Shown piece after piece: positions 52,096 through 61,162 of a stretch of DNA of 64,000 bases (its first letter is position 1; each line of letters opens with the position of its first letter). This stretch comes from Verrucomicrobiaceae bacterium (GTDB taxonomy: Bacteria; Verrucomicrobiota; Verrucomicrobiia; Verrucomicrobiales; Verrucomicrobiaceae). The DNA is taken from positions 62,001 to 126,000 of the forward strand of contig JAEUHK010000062.1 in the NCBI GenBank assembly GCA_016795465.1, read 5' to 3'. The notes beneath the pieces were generated by a model that worked only from the letters and a program-made list of their open reading frames with translations, was not told where the DNA came from and ran no database searches. The position numbers and the translations under genes were made by a program.

Positions 52096-52110
52096 ACCCC
52101 ATTTCACACC

Positions 52111-52653
52111 ATGAACACGACGACTGACACCACCTCTTATGCAGAGCGCTTCATCGCGGCTCTGCGCCGCATCGAAGACGACCGTGGAAAAATGGCTGCG
52201 CTACGACGTGGCCTCAGTGACGGCACGCAGCGCACCGCCTGGCCGGTGATTGCCTCCCTCGGCATGGACATCGGCAATCAAGCCGCCATCACCGTGGCCG
52301 GTTTGTTTGCCACGCATCCGGTGATCTCCAATGCGCGCAGCCTTGGGCAGACCTGCCGCTTCATCGCCGTGGACAGCGGTCTCGCCAGCGACATCCCGGA
52401 GAGCTTTGACAAGCGTTTCCGCCGTCTCATCGCCTGTGACACGGTGGAAGAAGTGACCGGACAGCTCAGCGCATGGATTCGCCTCGCGAAGTCGAGACCA
52501 AATAGGGTTGGTGTTAACTATGAACAGCTTTTCTGGGACTTGAGCGGATGGGACAAGCGTAGCAGTGCCATCAAAGTTCAGTGGGCGCGGGACTTCTGGT
52601 CCTCGCGCAAAGACGAGGAAGCAACTTCAACGCCGGAGGTGACCGCACCATGA
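52111..52653 (+). CDS. cse2: Cascade small subunit Cse2
   Basis: The 180-residue protein has the Cse2 pattern: an N-terminal helical block (ERFIAALRRIEDDRGKMAAL, RRGLSDGTQRTAWPVIASLG) and a C-terminal bundle with FDKRFRRLIACDTVEEV. Cse2 dimers line the Cascade belly and stabilise the displaced strand. It starts 15 nt after cse1, and its stop is overlapped by the cas6e start (ATGA). Confidence 0.92.
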   Translation: MNTTTDTTSYAERFIAALRRIEDDRGKMAALRRGLSDGTQRTAWPVIASLGMDIGNQAAITVAGLFATHPVISNARSLGQTCRFIAVDSGLASDIPESFDKRFRRLIACDTVEEVTGQLSAWIRLAKSRPNRVGVNYEQLFWDLSGWDKRSSAIKVQWARDFWSSRKDEEATSTPEVTAP

Positions 52654-53279
52654 GCTACCTGACCAAGATTGAGGTGCCTTACGCGCTCGCCATTCACAAG
52701 CTGCGCATCCGCGACAGCTACGACTGGCATCAAAAGGCCTGGAATGCCTTTCCTGGAAGGGATGGGCAGCAGCGGGATTTTTTATCCCGGATCGACGAAC
52801 AAGAGGAGGCTTACCGCCTTTTGATTCTGTCCCCCACCGCGCCGCAGAAGCCGGATTGGTGCCCCACGGATTGCTTTGAGTCGAAAGAAGTGCCCGAGGA
52901 CTTCTTCTCGCATCCGCGTTACCGCTTCAGCCTGCTCGCCAACGCGACCAAGAAACAGACCGTCCCCGGACCTGATGGCCGGAAGCTCCGCACGGGCAAA
53001 CGCATCGGCATCTACACGCACGAGGAGCTGGTGGCCTGGATGCAGCGAAAGGCGGAGGCAGGCGGCTTTGCCCTCGAAGGCGAGCCGCGCGTGATTCCCA
53101 AGCCGCGCAGTTACTTCCACCAGTCCAAGTCGAAGATGAACGGCGTGCATCATGCCGTGGAATTCCAAGGCACGCTCCGCGTGACGGATGCCGCGCTTTT
53201 CAAAACCACCGTCCATGCCGGCATCGGCAGTGCCAAGGCGTTTGGCTTTGGCCTGCTGGCACTGGCTCCCATTTCCTAA
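52650..53279 (+). CDS. cas6e: CRISPR RNA endonuclease Cas6e
   Basis: The 209-residue protein from the ATG at 52650 matches E. coli CasE along its length: a first ferredoxin-like fold starting YLTKIEVPYALAIHK, His27 in YDWHQKAWNAFP aligning with E. coli His20, a second fold, and a Gly-rich loop (GIGSAKAFGFGLLALAP) near the end. It cuts the repeat RNA at the base of its hairpin. The gene lies between cse2 and cas7 rather than after cas5. Overlap with cse2 indicates translational coupling. Confidence 0.92.
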   Translation: MSYLTKIEVPYALAIHKLRIRDSYDWHQKAWNAFPGRDGQQRDFLSRIDEQEEAYRLLILSPTAPQKPDWCPTDCFESKEVPEDFFSHPRYRFSLLANATKKQTVPGPDGRKLRTGKRIGIYTHEELVAWMQRKAEAGGFALEGEPRVIPKPRSYFHQSKSKMNGVHHAVEFQGTLRVTDAALFKTTVHAGIGSAKAFGFGLLALAPIS

Positions 53280-53316
53280 CCCCACACAAACCCAAACCTC
53301 ATTTCCAAACCACACT

Positions 53317-54390
53317 ATGAAACTCATCGAACTCCACATCCTGCAATCCTTCCCCGTCTCCTGCCTGAACCGCGACGACGTGGGCGCTCCGAAATCCGCC
53401 ACTTTTGGAGGCGTGTCCCGTGCCCGCATCTCCAGTCAGTGTCTCAAGCGTGCCATCCGTGAGTATGCGCAGGACAATCTGCCTGACGCCCGTTTTGGCG
53501 GTGAGCGAACGAAGCTCATCGTGCAACCGCTCGCTGCTGCCCTGGAGAAGAATGGCCTCGATGCCAAAGCGGCCATGGAGCACGCAACGAACATTGCCGA
53601 CAAGCTCGCGAAACTGGATGCAAAATCCGTGAAGGATGGCGAGGTGCCACAAGTCGGCACTCTCACCTTCCTCTCGCCTTGCGAGCTGGAAGGCATCGCT
53701 GCAAAAGTCGCAGAGCTGGTGAAGTCCAACCCGAAGGCGAAGGATTATGAGAAGAGCCTCGACAAGTTCGCCAAGGATGCCGGACTGATGGACGGTGCGG
53801 ATATCGCACTGTTTGGCCGCATGGCGGCTTCCATGCCCTCCCTCACGCTCGAAGGTGCGGCGATGTTTTCCCACGCGCTGTCCACCCACAAGACCGAGAA
53901 CGATCTCGATTTCTTCTCCGCCGTGGATGACCGCAAGCCGAAAGGGGATGATGCAGGCGCGGGCATGATCGGCACGCTAGAGTTCAACAGCGCCGTCTAT
54001 TACCGCTATGCGGCGGTGAACCTGGACCTTCTCTTTGATGCCGACCATCTCGGCAAACTCACGGAAGACGAGCGCAAGAAGGTGGTGGCCGCCTTCATCG
54101 AAGCCACCGTGCTCGCCGTGCCCGGGGCGAGGAAGAACTCGATGAACGCCAGCGTGCCGCCAAGCTATGTGCTGGGCCTTTACAAGGAAAAAGGCCAGCC
54201 GGTGCAGCTCATCAATGCCTTTGAGGCTCCCGTGAAGGGTGCTGGGTTGGTGGAAGGTTCCCGCAAGCAGTTGGTGGAGCATCATCAATCCCTGAAAACC
54301 ACCTGGGGCATCGAAACCAAGGTCGAGGCCGCGATTCCTGACGTGCCCCTGGCTAGCTTCATCCAACAACTCACCGCCCATGTCGCCTAA
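53317..54390 (+). CDS. cas7: Cascade backbone subunit Cas7e
   Basis: The 357-residue protein from the ATG at 53317 has the Cas7 opening (MKLIELHILQSFPVSCLNRD), followed by APKSATFGGVSRARISSQ. It also has the Gly-rich LEFNSAVYYRYAAVNLDLL block and the long helical region. Six copies bind the crRNA spacer in E. coli Cascade. The stop overlaps cas5 by 11 nt. Confidence 0.92.
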   Translation: MKLIELHILQSFPVSCLNRDDVGAPKSATFGGVSRARISSQCLKRAIREYAQDNLPDARFGGERTKLIVQPLAAALEKNGLDAKAAMEHATNIADKLAKLDAKSVKDGEVPQVGTLTFLSPCELEGIAAKVAELVKSNPKAKDYEKSLDKFAKDAGLMDGADIALFGRMAASMPSLTLEGAAMFSHALSTHKTENDLDFFSAVDDRKPKGDDAGAGMIGTLEFNSAVYYRYAAVNLDLLFDADHLGKLTEDERKKVVAAFIEATVLAVPGARKNSMNASVPPSYVLGLYKEKGQPVQLINAFEAPVKGAGLVEGSRKQLVEHHQSLKTTWGIETKVEAAIPDVPLASFIQQLTAHVA

Positions 54391-55105
54391 ACCTTGCCTC
54401 GCCCTCCTGCTGGATGGCCCGATGCAGAGCTGGGGTTTCGCGTCCCGCTTCACGCGGCGCACCACGGCGCTGCATCCCACCAAGAGCGGCATCTGCGGCC
54501 TGCTGGCCGCCGCGCTGGGCTATGACAAGCACCGCGCGGATGAACCGGCGCAGATCGCCCGGCTCGCGGCGCTGAGCTGCACCACCGTGACTTTGCCGAA
54601 GAAAGGCAAGCGCGATGATTTGCCCATCCTGCGCCTGAGTGACTACCACACCATCGGCGGCGGCTATGAGAAGGGCACGGACTGGATGAAGAAGCCCCGC
54701 GCCGCCAGCGGGGCCGTGCTGGAGACGGTGCTCAGCGAGCGTCATTACCTGCTCGATGCCCGCTTTGCCGTGCTTCTGGAAGGTGAGGCGGAATACTTGG
54801 CGGAGATCGCTGCTGCGCTGGAGAATCCCCGCTGGGGCCTCTGGCTGGGCCGTAAGTGCTGCATCCCGGCCAGTCCGTTGCTCATCGGGGTGCTGCCCTC
54901 TCAGGAGGAAGCTCTCAAAGCCGTGCTCCGGCGCTGTGGGGCGGATGAAGCCACGCCGCTGAGCGCCTTTGACCACGTCATCGAGAACCCCGATGAAAAA
55001 GAAACGGACGCCGAGTGGCTGACCGACACGCCCGTGGCCTTCGGTGCTGCCATCGGCCAGCGCCACACGCCGAGGCGCATTTTGCAGAAGCGGCGCAAGA
55101 CCTGA
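54380..55105 (+). CDS. cas5: Cascade subunit Cas5e
   Basis: The 241-residue protein starts LALLLDGPMQSWGFASRF, a Cas5 opening (LxGPxQSWG), then TKSGICGLLAAALG and a LRLSDYHTIGGGYEKG loop. It has the thumb and Gly-rich segments typical of I-E Cas5. It binds the crRNA 5' handle. Its stop overlaps the cas1 ATG by 1 nt (TGATG). Confidence 0.92.
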   Translation: MSPKPCLALLLDGPMQSWGFASRFTRRTTALHPTKSGICGLLAAALGYDKHRADEPAQIARLAALSCTTVTLPKKGKRDDLPILRLSDYHTIGGGYEKGTDWMKKPRAASGAVLETVLSERHYLLDARFAVLLEGEAEYLAEIAAALENPRWGLWLGRKCCIPASPLLIGVLPSQEEALKAVLRRCGADEATPLSAFDHVIENPDEKETDAEWLTDTPVAFGAAIGQRHTPRRILQKRRKT

Positions 55106-55974
55106 TGCCCATCTTTGAAAAGCCCCCTATTGAGACACTCGCTCCGGCCAAGGACCGGTGGACGCCGCTTTACCTGGAACACGGCCGCCTGGAGGTGGAC
55201 GATGCGAGCGTGAAGTGGATCAGCGGCCAGGGCCTCGTCTGCCGCCTGCCGATTGCGACGATCTCCGCGCTCATCCTCGGCCCCGGCACCACGCTGACGC
55301 ATGCGGCCATCAAGGTGTGTGCGGACTGCAACACGCCGCTCTTCTGGATGGGGGAGGACGGGCTGCGCTTTTACAGCTACGGCATCCAGCCGAACCATGA
55401 CAACAGCATGGCCCGCCTGCACGCCGAGGCCTGGGCCAGCAAGAAACGCCGGGAGGAGATCGCGCGGAAAATGTTCCGCTTCCGCTTTGAGGACATCGAG
55501 GTGAACAGCGCCACGGTGCAGCAGCTCCGCGGCATGGAGGGGAAACGGGTGAAGTTCACCTATGAGCGGCTCGGCATGGAGTACGGCGTGACGTGGAAGG
55601 GCCGGGACTACAACACACAGAAGTGGGACCTGGCCGACGGCATCAACAAGGCCCTCTCCGCCACGAACGCGAGCCTCTACGCCCTGACCAGCGCGGTGTG
55701 CCTGAGCATGGGCTTCCTCCCGCAACTGGGCTTTGTGCATGATGCGGGCACGCTGCCTTTCATCTATGACGTGGCGGACCTCTACAAGCATGAGACGAGC
55801 TGGCCGGCGGCCTTTCAAGCGATCCGCCAGGACCCGAAGGATGATGGCACGCTGGCGCGGCAGTTTCTGAAGGAGCGCGTGGAGCAGGTAAAGCTCTTGC
55901 AACGCATGCCACGTGACCTGACGAAGCTCTTTGAAGCCAAAGCAGAGGGCGGAGGGCAAAGAGCGGAGGGATGA
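55105..55974 (+). CDS. cas1: CRISPR integrase Cas1
   Basis: The 289-residue protein has the Cas1 metal site: Glu and His in the SMARLHAEAWASK and later TSAVCLSMGFLPQLGFVHDAGTLPFIYDVADLYKH (split here; GFVHDAGTLPF is the key block) positions, and an N-terminal beta domain. Cas1 with Cas2 integrates new spacers at the leader. The last 10 residues (EGGGQRAEG) are encoded by a low-complexity purine-rich tract of the dispersed-repeat type also seen near 60780. Confidence 0.92.
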   Translation: MPIFEKPPIETLAPAKDRWTPLYLEHGRLEVDDASVKWISGQGLVCRLPIATISALILGPGTTLTHAAIKVCADCNTPLFWMGEDGLRFYSYGIQPNHDNSMARLHAEAWASKKRREEIARKMFRFRFEDIEVNSATVQQLRGMEGKRVKFTYERLGMEYGVTWKGRDYNTQKWDLADGINKALSATNASLYALTSAVCLSMGFLPQLGFVHDAGTLPFIYDVADLYKHETSWPAAFQAIRQDPKDDGTLARQFLKERVEQVKLLQRMPRDLTKLFEAKAEGGGQRAEG

Positions 55975-56016
55975 AAACCAAGAATCAGACATCGAAATCT
56001 CAAATCAGGATTCAAC

Positions 56017-56328
56017 ATGACCGTCATCGTCGCCAATGACACCCCAGACGCCGTGCGGGGCATGCTGAAGCGCTGGTTCATCGAACCGAGGCCGAATGTC
56101 TTTGTCGGCACGCTGAATGCCCGCACGCATGGGAAGGTGATGGACTACATCCGGCGAAACGGCCCGGAGGAGTTCGGCATGCTCATCATCAGCAGCCAGC
56201 CGGGGTGCCAGGGGTATCAAATTGAGCGCATCGGCCCATGCGGTTGCCAAGGGCGAAAGCCAGAGATGATCAGTGGGATCACACTCGTGGCTGAGCAGTG
56301 GCTGGAGGCGGATGATGTGCCGTTTTGA
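56017..56328 (+). CDS. cas2: Cas2e integration subunit
   Basis: The 103-residue protein starts MTVIVANDTPDAVRGMLKRW, the I-E Cas2 pattern (VVxNxPxxLRGxLxRW), and has NVFVGTLNARTHGKVMDY and a C-terminal strand. With Cas1 it forms the spacer acquisition complex. It is the last cas gene; the leader follows after the stop. Confidence 0.92.
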   Translation: MTVIVANDTPDAVRGMLKRWFIEPRPNVFVGTLNARTHGKVMDYIRRNGPEEFGMLIISSQPGCQGYQIERIGPCGCQGRKPEMISGITLVAEQWLEADDVPF

Positions 56329-56345
56329 AAGGCCGCGTGCCTGAA

Positions 56346-56374
56346 TTGACGCTTTGAATTCTAAAGGCTATACG
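56346..56374 (+). promoter_or_regulatory. Leader promoter of the CRISPR array
   Basis: TTGACG (56346-56351) is followed after 17 nt by TATACG (56369-56374). This matches five of six and four of six bases of the sigma70 consensus at the optimal spacing. Transcription would start near 56381, about 15 nt before repeat 1 (56397). The 68-nt leader lies between cas2 and the array. Confidence 0.7.
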
Positions 56375-56396
56375 CCGGAAGCCTGTGAAATGCAGG

Positions 56397-59300
56397 GTTT
56401 CCCCTCTGCCCGAGGGGATGGTCCGCCTTCCAGACTTCGAGAACCGCAACCGTAACCGTTTCCCCTCTGCCCGAGGGGATGGTCCGTCCCCTCTACGTTC
56501 CCAGTTCGAAGCCGCTCAGTTTCCCCTCTGCCCGAGGGGATGGTCCTCGTGGGGCGTGAGGTGGCGGAAGTCGATTTCCGTTTCCCCTCTGCCCGAGGGG
56601 ATGGTCCGCGTTTTCCGAATTTGTTCCGAAGGATAGTCCAGTTTCCCCTCTGCCCGAGGGGATGGTCCGTAGGGCAGTTGTCCGGGGGGAATCGCGCCGG
56701 TGTTTCCCCTCTGCCCGAGGGGATGGTCCGTCTGCTTGGCTGTCGGTGTCGTCGTTCTCGGAGTTTCCCCTCTGCCCGAGGGGATGGTCCGGCCGATCAA
56801 GAGCGCCGCGACCTCGCCGCTGTGTTTCCCCTCTGCCCGAGGGGATGGTCCGGTCACGAGGCGGCCCGGATGCTTCATCATCTGGTTTCCCCTCTGCCCG
56901 AGGGGATGGTCCGCGCGACCACCAGAGGCGGACATGCCGTGGTGGGTTTCCCCTCTGCCCGAGGGGATGGTCCGATGCCCACGCTTCCAGAGCGTCCACA
57001 GCTTGGGTTTCCCCTCTGCCCGAGGGGATGGTCCGCCGATTGAATCGGTTTACGTCAATACCACGGGGTTTCCCCTCTGCCCGAGGGGATGGTCCGCGCC
57101 AGCCCTTGATTGAACAAGCCCACAATGCGTTTCCCCTCTGCCCGAGGGGATGGTCCGGGCTGGCCGAGGGTGACGGCACGGCCGCCGCGGTTTCCCCTCT
57201 GCCCGAGGGGATGGTCCGCCTTGACGGTTCTTTGTTCGTGGTTCTTTGTTGTTTCCCCTCTGCCCGAGGGGATGGTCCGCTCGATGATCTTGTTGGCAAC
57301 GGCCTCACGGCGTTTCCCCTCTGCCCGAGGGGATGGTCCGCCCGGACTGTAGCGACAGCCCATGGCCCAAGCGTTTCCCCTCTGCCCGAGGGGATGGTCC
57401 GATGTGCACCTATTTCGCACGCTGGATCACGCGGTTTCCCCTCTGCCCGAGGGGATGGTCCGAATGCGTCCCGCCTCAATCAATACCACGGCGAGTTTCC
57501 CCTCTGCCCGAGGGGATGGTCCGCGGCGACTTCGTGTAGGTGCCCGCGTAAACCGGTTTCCCCTCTGCCCGAGGGGATGGTCCGAGGAACCGCGCATAGC
57601 GGGTGGTGGCTCCGGCGTTTCCCCTCTGCCCGAGGGGATGGTCCGCGCCTACCCGCAGACCCTCACGCTGGCAGGGGGGTTCCCCTCTGCCCGAGGGGAT
57701 GGTCCGCCTTCACCGAGCAGCAGATCGCCAAGGTCGGCGTTTCCCCTCTGCCCGAGGGGATGGTCCGACCTCCTCCATCCCTTCATCGTTGAATTGAATG
57801 TTTCCCCTCTGCCCGAGGGGATGGTCCGGCCCGCGCCGACGGTCCGAAGGACCTCGAAAAGTTTCCCCTCTGCCCGAGGGGATGGTCCGGCTTCGGCTGT
57901 AGCTTTGGCAGGGTGGCGAGGGTTTCCCCTCTGCCCGAGGGGATGGTCCGGCAGCCGGGGATTACCACGGCCAGATTGGCAAGTTTCCCCTCTGCCCGAG
58001 GGGATGGTCCGGTGCCGCTGCCGTTGTTGGTGAGGACGCCGGTGTTTCCCCTCTGCCCGAGGGGATGGTCCGTCATCACCGCTGAGCAGACCGGCAATCC
58101 TGCCGTTTCCCCTCTGCCCGAGGGGATGGTCCGTTTTATGCTTGCCGTCGCCACAGCTTGTTTGTGTTTCCCCTCTGCCCGAGGGGATGGTCCGCGCAGG
58201 AGCAATACCTCCTCCAGGCCCTTAATGTTTCCCCTCTGCCCGAGGGGATGGTCCGCATTTCCACCGACCAGCCAGACACCGGCAACTGTTTCCCCTCTGC
58301 CCGAGGGGATGGTCCGAAATCGCCACCCTGACGGATGCCGTTTCTGGCGTTTCCCCTCTGCCCGAGGGGATGGTCCGCGGAAGCTCGTGGCCGGCGGGAT
58401 GGATGCGGGGTTTCCCCTCTGCCCGAGGGGATGGTCCGACGAATCAAGCTTGCGCACCGGGGGCTGCGCTGTTTCCCCTCTGCCCGAGGGGATGGTCCGA
58501 GCGGGCTCCATTCGGCTTTGAAGGCGCGGGCGTTTCCCCTCTGCCCGAGGGGATGGTCCGTGCGCGTCCCAAAGGTCGCCAAGCGCCACGCTGTTTCCCC
58601 TCTGCCCGAGGGGATGGTCCGTCATCGGCACCGCCATGATGCCCGGCGGAGCCGTTTCCCCTCTGCCCGAGGGGATGGTCCGCGGTTCACAGCACCGCTT
58701 TGTTCGGCATTGGGGTTTCCCCTCTGCCCGAGGGGATGGTCCGCCAAACGTGACGCCAGGAGCCGATTTCTTGCCGTTTCCCCTCTGCCCGAGGGGATGG
58801 TCCGTCCGCGCCGCCCTCCTCGGAGCCACTGTCACGGTTTCCCCTCTGCCCGAGGGGATGGTCCGGTGACGGGGAGCGGGGAGGCGGTGACGGGGGCGTT
58901 TCCCCTCTGCCCGAGGGGATGGTCCGATCGGCGTCTCCTCATTCAAGGTCGTCAATGAGTTTCCCCTCTGCCCGAGGAGATGGTCCGACTACTGCGGTGA
59001 CATTCACTGCGATGGCAAAGTTTCCCCTCTGCCCGAGGGGATGGTCCGACGCTGTTGGACATCGCGGGCGCTAGGGCATGGTTTCCCCTCTGCCCGAGGG
59101 GATGGTCCGAGGAACCGCGCATAGCGGGTGGTGGCTCCGGCGTTTCCCCTCTGCCCGAGGGGATGGTCCGCCAACCGACAAGCAACCCGTGGCGGCCGTG
59201 AAGTTTCCCCTCTGCCCGAGGGGATGGTCCGGCGAATCATGAGCTGCGGATGTGGGCGGGCAGGTTTCCCCTCTGCCCGAGGGGATGGTCCGTCACGGGC

Positions 59301-60024
59301 GATCTACCGGCAACCGCGTCCATAGTTTCCCCTCTGCCCGAGGGGATGGTCCGGAGATCGACCAGATGCTCACCGATCTCGAGCAGTTTCCCCTCTGCCC
59401 GAGGGGATGGTCCGATGTGGCGCCCGTTTGGCACGGGGGTGTTTGAGTTTCCCCTCTGCCCGAGGGGATGGTCCGCGTGTCTCCATGCTCGTCAGCGCCG
59501 CCCTCGGGTTTCCCCTCTGCCCGAGGGGATGGTCCGTCGGGATGCCCGGCAGTGACCAGCGGCCAGAAGTTTCCCCTCTGCCCGAGGGGATGGTCCGTGC
59601 CAGCGTTGACGGTGAGCGCCCCCGTCATGGTTTCCCCTCTGCCCGAGGGGATGGTCCGCTCTACCGCGAGATCGAAACGCTGAAGCAACAGTTTCCCCTC
59701 TGCCCGAGGGGATGGTCCGCCACCCTTCGAGTCCATCTTCCGCTTCACGAAGTTTCCCCTCTGCCCGAGGGGATGGTCCGTGGCTCCGCATCAACCCAAG
59801 GCGCTGTCGGCGGTTTCCCCTCTGCCCGAGGGGATGGTCCGTCGATTGAGCAGAACCGCAAGAAGCACGGGTGGTTTCCCCTCTGCCCGAGGGGATGGTC
59901 CGCCTTCAACGGTGGCACCAATGGCTCAGGCTACGTTTCCCCTCTGCCCGAGGGGATGGTCCGACACGAAGACCACCATGCAGATCCTGCATGCAGTTTC
60001 CCCTCTGCCCGAGGGGAGGCTTGG
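56397..60024 (+). CRISPR. Type I-E CRISPR array, 60 repeats and 59 spacers
   Basis: The 29-nt repeat starts GTTT and contains the stem CCCCTC-TGCCC-GAGGGG followed by ATGGTCCG. Repeats start at 56397 and every 61 bp after that; I checked each to 59996, giving 60 repeats and 59 spacers, all exactly 32 nt. Repeats 22 (57678, second base G) and 43 (58959, GAGGAGA) have one substitution each. The last repeat (59996) keeps only the first 22 nt. Spacer 20 (57585-57616) and spacer 45 (59110-59141) are identical. Orientation, with cas2 and leader at 5', implies + strand transcription and newest spacers near 56426. The repeat lacks stop codons in most frames, which explains the long false open frames on both strands. 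Confidence 0.97.
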
Positions 60025-60093
60025 TCAAGAGGCGCGTCTTCATCACCTGCACTCGTCACCGTGGGGATGGTGCGGGTGGGAATTGGGTGAGAT

Positions 60094-60117
60094 TGCAGGC
60101 AGGAGTGCCTGCATCAC
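60094..60117. repeat. Variant GCAGGCAGGAGTGCCTGC palindrome after the array
   Basis: The core GCAGGCAGGAGTGCCTGC, then ATCAC, is a variant of the element seen in recD2 and before the VWA gene. It lies about 75 bp after the last repeat, in the 200-bp gap before the next gene. Confidence 0.7.
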
Positions 60118-60225
60118 TGGGAGGTTTTCTTTGGCGGGAGAGTCGTCGCAAGATTGGGGTGCGCTTTGGGCTGTGGTGGCTGGCTTTGTGCTGGCAGCGA
60201 GCCGCGTCCGAGCTTCCTTTCCCGC

Positions 60226-60720
60226 ATGCCCGCCCGATCCGATCGCCCGTGTCCCCGTCCCAGCCTGGAGGAGCTGGCCCGCGCCGAGCGGGTGCTGGAT
60301 GCCTGCGGGCTGAGGTTTGATGGCTATGCCTATGCGGAATCGCGGGCGGGCCGCGGCGTGGACGCGGGGGAGTGGCTGGCGGCGCGGCGGGACGACTTCA
60401 CGCGCACGCTGCAGGTGCCGGAGGCGGTGGAGGGACACGGACTGGAAAGTCCGTGCTACGCTGGGGAGGAGGCGCATGCGGTGCTCTTTGCCTTTCAGCG
60501 TGGCGTGAAAGACCACGGTTGGTTCCTCGACCGCTCGGCGGGGTCTCTCGCGGGGCCGATGCTGTTCCTGCATCTCTACGCTGTTCCGGTGCCGGAGCGC
60601 TGGCGCCTGGCGGATCACGCGGACAGTTGGGACCGGCTGTCTCCCGAGGATCGGGAGGAGGCCGCCGGGGTCGTGCGGCGCTGGCTGGACTGGGCGGGGG
60701 AGCGCGGGGCGAGACTTTGA
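60226..60720 (+). CDS. Hypothetical protein downstream of the CRISPR array
   Basis: The 164-residue protein from the ATG at 60226 is Arg/Ala-rich with LARAERVLDACGLRFDGYAY, DDFTRTLQVPEAVEGHGLES and SPEDREEAAGVVRRWLDW. I recognise no family. There is no signal peptide or membrane segment. Position after the array makes no functional link. The start could also be an upstream ATG (60154) in the same frame, but that region is low-complexity. Confidence 0.55.
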   Translation: MPARSDRPCPRPSLEELARAERVLDACGLRFDGYAYAESRAGRGVDAGEWLAARRDDFTRTLQVPEAVEGHGLESPCYAGEEAHAVLFAFQRGVKDHGWFLDRSAGSLAGPMLFLHLYAVPVPERWRLADHADSWDRLSPEDREEAAGVVRRWLDWAGERGARL

Positions 60721-61162
60721 GACGAGGAGATGGGAGATGGGGGAGAAGAGGAGACGATGAGAAAGGGGGCGGGCCTGACGGCGCAGAGAGCGGAGAGCAG
60801 AGGGCGGAGAGGCGTTGATTTTGCCATGCGTCACGCTCATCTCGCGGAGCGAGATGGCCACTTTGCTCCGCCGAATCGCGTCGCCGACAGGTTTTCAGAC
60901 ACGGCCTGGCCGTTCCTGCTGTCCCAAACGCCTCCGATCCCTCGGCGTTTTTCGCCCTCCTGCTTTGACCGCCTGAAGGCGGGACTACAGAACCCAAGGC
61001 GCGGGCTGCTGCGAAGCCGCGAAGCGAACCCCGAACGACGAATGGGGAGCAGGGTTTGTCGGCGGGAATGGAATCCCGCCCTCCGAGGGGCGCGTAGCAT
61101 CAGGGATTGGCTGATTGCGCCGGGGCGGCATCGTGCTTAACGGATCAGCCACCCCCAACCCC
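60721..61162. other. Gene-poor region with repeat-like tracts
   Basis: The 442-bp stretch begins with purine-rich AGAGCGGAGAGCAGAGGGCG tracts like those near cas1. It includes a GGCGGGA-ATGGAA-TCCCGCC hairpin at 61061-61080. Short open frames in it are low-complexity and overlap, so I see no gene. It probably holds the mrp promoter. Confidence 0.6.

Noticed and set aside
48012..56328. Possible cas4, reverse transcriptase or anti-CRISPR gene within the cas operon
   Set aside because: All reading frames of the operon are accounted for by the eight standard I-E genes with no intervening gene.
57783..58955. Long open frame (390 codons) on the minus strand, and plus-strand frames of up to 376 codons, through the CRISPR array
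   Set aside because: The repeat has no stop codons in most frames and recurs every 61 bp, so long frames arise from the repeat itself. Their proteins are only repetitions of GPSPRAEGK or PLCPRGWS-type segments.
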